In this document: positions 52,961-59,300 of the stretch, piece by piece
How positions within the stretch are numbered: position 1 is the first letter of the stretch
Layout of the letters: each line of letters starts with the position of its first letter
Assembly (NCBI RefSeq): GCF_020329485.1
Contig: NZ_JAGKJI010000017.1
Location: 81,966 to 145,965, forward strand
From: Bradyrhizobium cenepequi
GTDB lineage: Bacteria; Pseudomonadota; Alphaproteobacteria; Rhizobiales; Xanthobacteraceae
DNA: 64,000 nucleotides
Direction: 5' to 3'
Position numbers and translations under genes: made by a program
Notes under the pieces: model-generated
What the model was told of the DNA's origin: nothing
Databases searched by the model: none
Seen by the model: the letters and a program-made list of their open reading frames with translations, nothing else

Positions 52961-53167
52961 CTATCGCGTCGGATAACTGTTGACGCGGTAGAAATCTTGA
53001 ACCTCGATCGAGTTCGGCTGATAACGCGACTTGCGCTTGCTAGGGCCAGCAAACGGCTCGGCCGCGACGGCCTCGGTGGCCAGCGTCCCTGACGTGGCCG
53101 CGGCGGTTGCGATCGCGAAGCGCAGCAGATCGCGCCGATGAACACTCAACTGGAAACCTACCTGCAT
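52961..53167 (-). CDS. Small Tat-signal protein of formate dehydrogenase operons
   Basis: The 68-residue protein is a Tat signal (HRRDLLRFAIATAAATSGTLA) with a short tail SRYQPNSIEVQDFYRVNSYP. This matches the small Tat-target family found directly before fdhA in many proteobacteria (TIGR02811). It is the first gene of the operon and ends 10 bp before the fdhA GTG. Proposed role: exported helper or subunit of FDH. Confidence 0.88.
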   Translation of the reverse strand: MQVGFQLSVHRRDLLRFAIATAAATSGTLATEAVAAEPFAGPSKRKSRYQPNSIEVQDFYRVNSYPTR

Positions 53168-53239
53168 TCAGGATCCTCCGAAGCGACCAATCTACTCGTT
53201 CGTCGCAATCTTGCTTGCCACAGCTTGCTAAGTCTGTGG

Positions 53240-53345
53240 TGTTCTTGCGCACTTTGGCGGGAATGCGATCAGGATCATTACAATCCCATTGTTTTTCCGC
53301 GATGCCGAATGAAATCCCTAATGGCCGGATCACTCGCCCGGCGGG
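53240..53345 (-). pseudogene. Frameshifted fragment duplicating the DUF3306 core
   Basis: The minus strand reads SDPAIRDFI in one phase and GIAEKQWDCNDPDRIPAKV in the next, corresponding to ASDPAIRDFIGIAENQWDFNDPDAMP of the DUF3306 protein. Both ends are abrupt; on the upstream side it abuts the truncated ParB-like gene. It is a leftover of a duplication or rearrangement at the FDH operon border. Confidence 0.7.
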
Positions 53346-53357
53346 GCGTGGCTCAAT

Positions 53358-53753
53358 TCAATTCGGCACGTTGGAGTTCGGAATATCCTTGTAGTCGCGA
53401 CGACGACCCTTGTCGTCAAACGGATGCATCCACCTGCGATTGTCGAGAATCTTCCAAAAAGTATTCGGGTCGACCATGCTAAGTTTGGCGACAACCGCAA
53501 CCAACACATCTTTGACGCCCTCCTCGTGAAGTGCGCGCGTCAAATGACGATGATCAATAATATAAAGGCGATCACTGGCTCCCAGAATGACTGGAATCAT
53601 GTGTTTGCCGAGAAACTCCGCAGCTTTCTTGTCCTTCTTCTCGCGCCAGCCCTTCCGCTTTCCCTCGACCTCGCGCATGCCTACGGTAATCTGGGTTGGG
53701 CGCAGATCGGTGATACCTACCGGCTTAGGAACGGGTTCGCGCACCGTCACCAT
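53358..53753 (-). CDS. ParB-like nuclease-fold protein, C-terminally truncated
   Basis: The protein has 131 residues from ATG 53753 (AGGAG upstream). LRPTQITVGMREVEGKRKGWRE, HMIPVILGASDRLYIIDHRHLTRAL and MHPFDDKGRRRDYKDIP are the pattern of the ParBc_2 family (about 200 residues in full), whose members are not partition proteins proper. The sequence stops soon after the RRRDYKDIP landmark where relatives continue, and the next bases belong to the DUF3306 fragment. It is therefore a gene cut by rearrangement; whether the product is stable is unclear. Confidence 0.75.
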   Translation of the reverse strand: MVTVREPVPKPVGITDLRPTQITVGMREVEGKRKGWREKKDKKAAEFLGKHMIPVILGASDRLYIIDHRHLTRALHEEGVKDVLVAVVAKLSMVDPNTFWKILDNRRWMHPFDDKGRRRDYKDIPNSNVPN

Positions 53754-53967
53754 TGGATGCTCCTGCATATGCCGTCACTTGTGTATAGCTGGGGACTAAC
53801 GGCACGTCCGCTGGCTGGTCGAATACCCCGATCATTGAGCCAGTTGGCAATCTCGCTGGGTCGATCGCGACCAGATTCCGCAGCGCCGCGAAATGCGATG
53901 GGCCGCAACCGGACGCACGCGCCCGCAGGAAATTTGAATGCTCAGCAGCGTGGGGCCGTTCAAAGAA
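53754..53967. other. Intergenic segment, no gene supported
   Basis: Frames on both strands are short and without ribosome sites. It separates the truncated ParB-like gene from the terminator of the small secreted gene. Confidence 0.4.
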
Positions 53968-53999
53968 TTCGGGCTGGTGGCAATCGCTCCCAGCCCGAA
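53968..53999 (-). terminator. Hairpin terminator of the small secreted gene
   Basis: TTCGGGCTGG (53968-53977) pairs perfectly with CCAGCCCGAA (53990-53999). On the minus strand it is followed by TTCTTTG. It lies ~90 bp after the stop of the gene at 54090-54308. Confidence 0.55.
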
Positions 54000-54089
54000 C
54001 TATTCACAGGCTTCCCACATAACAGTGCCAGGGGCGCACGGTTATCGATCCGGGTTCGTTGCCGTTCAGCCCGATGCGGCGCCGACTGA

Positions 54090-54308
54090 TCAATTAAACG
54101 ACGCCGGTTCGCACGGGGGTCTGGTATAGGGGGCCGACGCAAATGCGCCGACGTCCGGAGCGCGGACGCAGTCACGCCCATCAAGGGCGCCACGCGGGGC
54201 GCTGACATCGGTTCCCTTGGCGACGTACCGATACTCCCGAGCTATCACGGGCGTGGTCAGCATGGCTGCGGCGATCAGCCCAGCCGACAGAACTTTAAAT
54301 CTGGTCAT
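54090..54308 (-). CDS. Small secreted protein, 72 residues (paralogue of 35037-35246)
   Basis: A signal peptide (FKVLSAGLIAAAMLTTPVIA) is followed by a mature part RDCVRAPDVGAFASAPYTRPPCEPASFN, with the same two-Cys layout as the paralogue. The leader before the ATG (ATCCAATGGAGAAA) is nearly identical to that of the paralogue. A variant box, AAAATTTTAGCGG, occurs ~190 bp upstream (54497-54510) without a good -10. Function unknown. Confidence 0.8.
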   Translation of the reverse strand: MTRFKVLSAGLIAAAMLTTPVIAREYRYVAKGTDVSAPRGALDGRDCVRAPDVGAFASAPYTRPPCEPASFN

Positions 54309-54865
54309 TCAGTTTCTCCATTGGATACAGATGCCAAAACATTCTGGCGTCTGCTTTGGAGATGAGTGGAACGACCGGCGGTTTAAATGAAATATTTGTT
54401 CATGGTCGTTCACCGCTGCGCGAGGTCAGAGGAGGAAACGATCACAAATTCCGGCCCGCGATCGTCACGCGCCGTTGCGCGTGAGCGCGCCATCGGCCGC
54501 TAAAATTTTATTCACAATCCGAAGAGAGTTATTCAACGACTTGTGCAACGCGGCCGATGGCCGACATCAGCGTCATCGGCCGATTCGGAGTTCACCAGTG
54601 GATCGGCGGGTAAAAAACGCCTGAGGCTCCGAATATATTCTCGAGCCTGATTGGCTGCGCTTGGGCCAGGTGGACGAATTGAAGCGGCCGCTTATAGCGC
54701 TCCATGTTGGCGTAGGCGGCTCGGCGGCCGATTGACAGAAGGCAGACTTTGCGAGACTGCTTGGGTTTGCATTCGCGACCGGGTCGAGCCAGTAGCAAGT
54801 CGGCCATGTCCGCCATGCCGCGGAAGGCGGAAGACAATTCAGAGCATGACCGGGCGGTCTCGTTC
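54309..54865. other. Intergenic segment with one doubtful frame
   Basis: A minus-strand frame 54592-54816 (MADMADLLLARPGRE..., 74 codons) has no ribosome site and no similarity, and is left out as a gene. The variant box at 54497-54510 may belong to the promoter of 54090-54308. Otherwise nothing recognised. Confidence 0.35.
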
Positions 54866-55090
54866 TTATAACGCCGTGCCGCCGCCAAACTTGGACGGAT
54901 CGTTGTAGCTCGGGGTGTCGTCGTAGTGGAACGGCGGCTGTGACGGAACGGCGTAGTGAAAACCTTGGACATGTCGCGGTTTAGAGCGATGCACCGTCGC
55001 GGCGTTGGCGGAAGCACACAAGGTGAGCAATAGGCCTGTGCCGATCGGGACGGCGTACGGCGTAGCTACAGCCTTCCTCACTCTCTGCAT
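54866..55090 (-). CDS. Small secreted protein, 74 residues
   Basis: The N-terminal signal (TPYAVPIGTGLLLTLCASANA) is followed by a His/Tyr/Pro-rich mature part ending YNDPSKFGGGTAL, a pattern I associate with Bradyrhizobium exported peptides. The leader before the ATG (TATGGAGAAATCTAA) resembles those of the two paralogous small secreted genes, although the proteins differ. Regulatory site 8 lies upstream. Function unknown. Confidence 0.7.
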   Translation of the reverse strand: MQRVRKAVATPYAVPIGTGLLLTLCASANAATVHRSKPRHVQGFHYAVPSQPPFHYDDTPSYNDPSKFGGGTAL

Positions 55091-55216
55091 TTAGATTTCT
55101 CCATAGGTCGATAGCGTCCCCGATCGGCTGTGCGCGGGCGATTGGCCCCAGCGACCGGGGGGAGCCGCTGGGACCGTACTAGCAGTGCCTGCCTGATGGA
55201 GAGCGGCACGATCCTG
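55091..55216. other. Leader region of the small secreted gene
   Basis: About 125 nt of untranslated leader between site 8 and the ATG at 55090. No hairpin or motif recognised beyond the ribosome site. Confidence 0.4.
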
Positions 55217-55259
55217 ATGTAGATTCGCAATCCGTCGGTCCCATTAAATTTTCTGTTAG
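55217..55259 (-). promoter_or_regulatory. Shared palindrome/-10 promoter, site 8 (small secreted protein)
   Basis: On the minus strand CTAACA-GAAA-ATTTAA-TGG covers 55259-55241 and CTACAT covers 55222-55217, 18 nt between them. The leader to the ATG is ~130 nt. Confidence 0.65.
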
Positions 55260-55869
55260 ATTCCCGGAGTGGCTTGCCATAGGCAGGCAAGAACCGCCGT
55301 TGTGAGCGCTGGCGGCTCCCTTCTGAGACAGTGGGGAGCCTAAATTCCTGCTGGCCGCCGGCCCCACGTTCTGCGGGTATTCAATCGGCATTTTTTGGAC
55401 ATACTCCCATCGCGGACAGTCGAAGACCCGCACCAGTGACCTCCAGGGTTATGTTCGATCCTGGTTAGCATCATACGGCCCTGACACTTGGGGCAGAGGC
55501 GGCTTGATCGGAATTTGCTGCAAGGCCGCCAATCGAGGCGGCCTCAGCGCGGCTCCATACTGGCCTCCATCCCGAACACTTCGTACGCCCTCCCCGACAT
55601 CGCTGCCGTTTCGTCGTGACGGTCAAACCAAGGTTTATCGCAGACGACCAGAAGGTGTTATGCCGCAGAACGCAAGTGTGGTGGAAGAATCCGCCCAAAT
55701 CGAGCATGTTTCTGTTTCACGCGGAAGGCGCTGCGCTGAGCCAGGCCTCCGACTAGCGAGGCGCAAAGTTTTGAATCGTGCAGACGGAGTCGATTTCCGT
55801 CAGCGTCTCAGAGGCCTGTTTGGAACGCTGTAGTAAATTCGGACGAGCATCCCACACGGCAGGTTTATC
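55260..55869. other. Gene-poor segment
   Basis: Short overlapping frames on both strands (e.g. minus 55179-55433 with CPRWEYVQKMPIEYPQN) have no ribosome site and no family I recognise. It may be the remains of decayed small genes. No insertion sequence ends were seen. Confidence 0.35.
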
Positions 55870-55968
55870 ATGCACAATCACGATTTGGTTTCCGATGGAT
55901 TCCTCACGCTGACAGTGGCCAGCCTTGTGCTGCTGGGCTCGAGCTTGCTGGCTTTCGCGTTCAGCTGA
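55870..55968 (+). CDS. Possible 32-residue membrane peptide
   Basis: ATG 55870 starts HNHDLVSDGFLTLTVASLVL followed by LGSSLLAFAFS, that is, a short polar head and one hydrophobic helix. A GGCAGG sequence lies at ribosome-site distance. Single-helix microproteins of this kind are often missed; no similarity was recognised. Confidence 0.4.
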   Translation: MHNHDLVSDGFLTLTVASLVLLGSSLLAFAFS

Positions 55969-56389
55969 GCTGACAATTTCGTTGTCGCCTCGCAACCGAT
56001 TGCCGACGGGCTCGATTTTGCATCCCCGTGAATGTACCTGTGTGTACCGAAAACCTTATTCGAGTTAATGACTTGATGGAATCGTCTAAGCTGGCGGTAT
56101 GATCGGGCTGTTCTCTGGCCCGCTTCATCGAAAACGTGCGGAGCCTTTCGGCTGATGCGATCGTGCTGCGGCAGGATCAGGTGAACGTACGGCTGACCGG
56201 CCTGCGCATTCTTCCTCGAGATTGCATCTTAGCTTTGTGAAGGCCAACCCGGTCCTCTTCATCTCTAGCCATAATAGAGCACGGATCTGTGATAGGATCG
56301 CTTTTTTGGCGTCTGTTTTTGGATTGACGGGCCAGAGCAAACGTAACCTAATCAAGGTACTAAAGCAGTCCTCCTGGCAGGAGGCCCTC
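55969..56389. other. Leader region of the large kinase
   Basis: The kinase frame is open back to 56222 (TTG), but the strong ribosome site and conserved N-terminus begin at 56390. A plus-strand phase near 56130-56230 (SLSADAIVLRQDQVNVRL) may be residual coding DNA. No shared promoter box. Nothing else recognised. Confidence 0.4.
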
Positions 56390-59300
56390 GTGAAGCAGCT
56401 CTCGAGCTACGCATTGTCGCCGCTGAGGGAGGGAGACATCGCTCTCTACCGGGGTTCCGGCAACGGCTTGGCGCCGATCCTGCTTGTTGTCGTGAAAGAA
56501 ACCGCGCTCGGTTGCGTCGAGCGGCTCGAACACGAATATGCGCTGAAAGCCGAACTTGACGCTGACTGGGCAACGCGACCAGTCGCGCTGACGCGCTACA
56601 ATGACCGCATGACGCTGGTCCTTGAGGATCCCGGCGGTGCGCCGGTCGATCGACTGCTTGGCCGACCACTGGACGTATCGCATTTCCTGCGCATCGCGAT
56701 CCCTCTCGCGGGGGCGCTCCGCCGAGTGCATGAGCGAGGCCTTATCCATAAGGACATCAAGCCGGCAAATATCCTGGTGGACGCGGCAAGCGGCGGCGTA
56801 TGGCTGACCGGGTTCGGCATTGCCTCGCGTCTGCCGCGCGAGCATCAAGCCCCCGCGCCGCCGGAGGTGATCGCCGGCACGCTCGCCTACATGGCGCCGG
56901 AACAAACCGGCAGGATGAATCGTTCGGTGGACTCCCGTAGCGACCTCTATGCTCTGGGTGTCACCTTTTATGAAATGTTGACGGGCCATCTCCCCTTCAC
57001 CGCCGCCGACCCGATGGAGTGGGTGCACTGCCATATCGCGCGGCAACCAGTGCCACTCAACGAGCAGGGCGCGTGCGTCCCAGCTCTGCTCTCGGCAATC
57101 GTGATGAAGCTTCTCGCCAAGACCGCCGAGGAACGCTACCAGACAGCCGCTGGCGTAGAGGCCGACCTGCGGCGCGGCTTGGCGGAATGGGAATCGCACG
57201 GTCGTATCGACCCGTTCCCGCTCGGCGCTCACGACGCATCGAACCGGCTGCTAATCCCGGAGAGGCTCTACGGCCGGGAGCGCGAGATCGAGATTCTGCT
57301 CACTTCCTTCGACCGGGTCGTGGCGAACGGCACCTTGGAATTCGTGCTCGTGTCCGGCTATTCCGGCATTGGCAAATCCTCGGTGGTGAACGAGCTGCAC
57401 AAGGCGATCGTCGCCCCGCGTGGCCTGTTCGCATCGGGCAAGTTCGATCAGTACAAGCGCGACATCCCCTACGCGACCCTGGGCCAAGCATTCCAGAGCC
57501 TTGTTCGCTCGCTGCTCACCCAGAGCGAGGAGGAGCTTGGCCGGTGGCGGAAATCCTTAATCGAGGCGCTGGGTCCGAATGGTCAGATCATCGTCAACCT
57601 CGTTCCCGAGCTGGAACTCGTGATTGGGCAACAGCCGCCGGTCGCGGATGTGCCGCCGCAGGACGCGCAGAACCGCTTCCAGATGGTGTTGCGGCGATTC
57701 CTCGGGGTGTTCGCGCGCAAGGAGCACCCGCTCGCGCTGTTCCTCGATGATTTGCAATGGCTGGATGCTGCAACGCTCGAACTCCTCGAGCATCTGGTTA
57801 CGCACTCGGAAGTGCGGCACCTGCTGCTGGTCGGCGCCTACCGGGACAACGAGGTCGGCCCCGCGCACCCGCTTCTGCGGACTCTGGAGGCGATCCGCGC
57901 AGCCGACGCAAGGGTGCATGAGATTGTGCTGGCGCCCCTCGAGCGCGACGATGTTGGCCGGCTCATCGCCGACGCGCTCCACTGCGAGCCGGAGCGCGCG
58001 CGGCCATTGGCAGAGCTAGTCCAGGAGAGGACGGGCGGCAATCCGTTCTTCGCAATCCAGTTCTTGATCGCGTTGGCCGACGAGGAACTGCTCGCATTCG
58101 ATCCAGCCGCTTCAGCGTGGCAATGGAACATCGATCGCATCCGCGCCAAGAGCTACACCGATAACGTGGTGGATCTTATGGCCGGGAAGCTAAGACGATT
58201 TTCTTCCAACACCCAGGAAACCCTGAAACAGCTCGCCTGCCTGGGCAATGCCGCCCCGATCGTCACTCTGGCCTTGGTTCACGGGACAACCGAGGAGGCT
58301 ACCCACGCGGCACTCTGGGAGGCCGTTCACGCTGGGCTCGTCTTTCGCGAGGACAGCGCCTACAAATTCCTGCACGATCGGATCCAGCAGGCGGCGTATT
58401 CACTCATTCCCGAAGCCGAGCGCGCCGACATTCACCTGCGCATCGGCCGTGTGCTGCTCGCGAATATGGCGTGGGACGATCCCGCCGAGCATCTGTTCGA
58501 TGTCGCGAACCAGCTCAATCGGGGCACCGCGCTGCTGGTCGAGCGGGACGAGAAGGCGCAGGTGGCCGCGCTCGATCTGCGCGCCGGGCGAAAGGCCAAG
58601 GCATCGGCGGCCTATGCGTCGGCTTGCGCATATTTAGAGGCCGGCATGGCCCTGCTCGACGATCGAGACTGGGGCAACCAGTACGGGTTGACGTTCGGCG
58701 TATGGCTCGAACGCGCGGAGTGCGAGCTTCTGAGCGGCAACTTCGAAGCCGCCGAGCAGTTGATTATGGAGTTGCTGCAGCGCGGCGCGTCGAAAGTCGA
58801 CCAAGCGGCCGTCTACCATCTGAAGGTCCAGTTACACCTCCTGAACTCGGAACACCTGCAGGCTGTGACCACCGCGCTCACCTGCCTGCGCCTGTTCGGC
58901 ATTGACCTGCCGGCACACCCGACCTGGGAACAGGTCCAGGCCGAATACGAGACGGTCTGGCGCAAGCTTGGGGCGCGCCCGATCGAGCAATTGATCGATC
59001 TGCCGCTTGCAAACGATCCGGAACTGCGGGCCGCGATGGATATGCTCTCGGTCCTGATCACGCCCGCCTACTTTACCGATTTCCGCTTTTATTGCTTGCT
59101 CGTGTGCCGCATGGTGAACCTCAGCATGCAGTACGGGACGAGCGGCGCTTCGGCGCATGCCTATGGCCGGCTTGGGACGATCCTCGGTCCGGCGTTTCAC
59201 CATTATCCGGAGGGTTATCGTTTCGCACAGCTCGCGTGCGACGTGGTCGAGAAGCATCGCTTCATCGCTTACCAGGCAAAAGTATACCACGCGATGGGAT

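Noticed and set aside
54592..54816. 74-codon minus-strand frame MADMADLLLARPGRE...
   Set aside because: No ribosome site, no signal peptide and no similarity; codon bias is not convincing.
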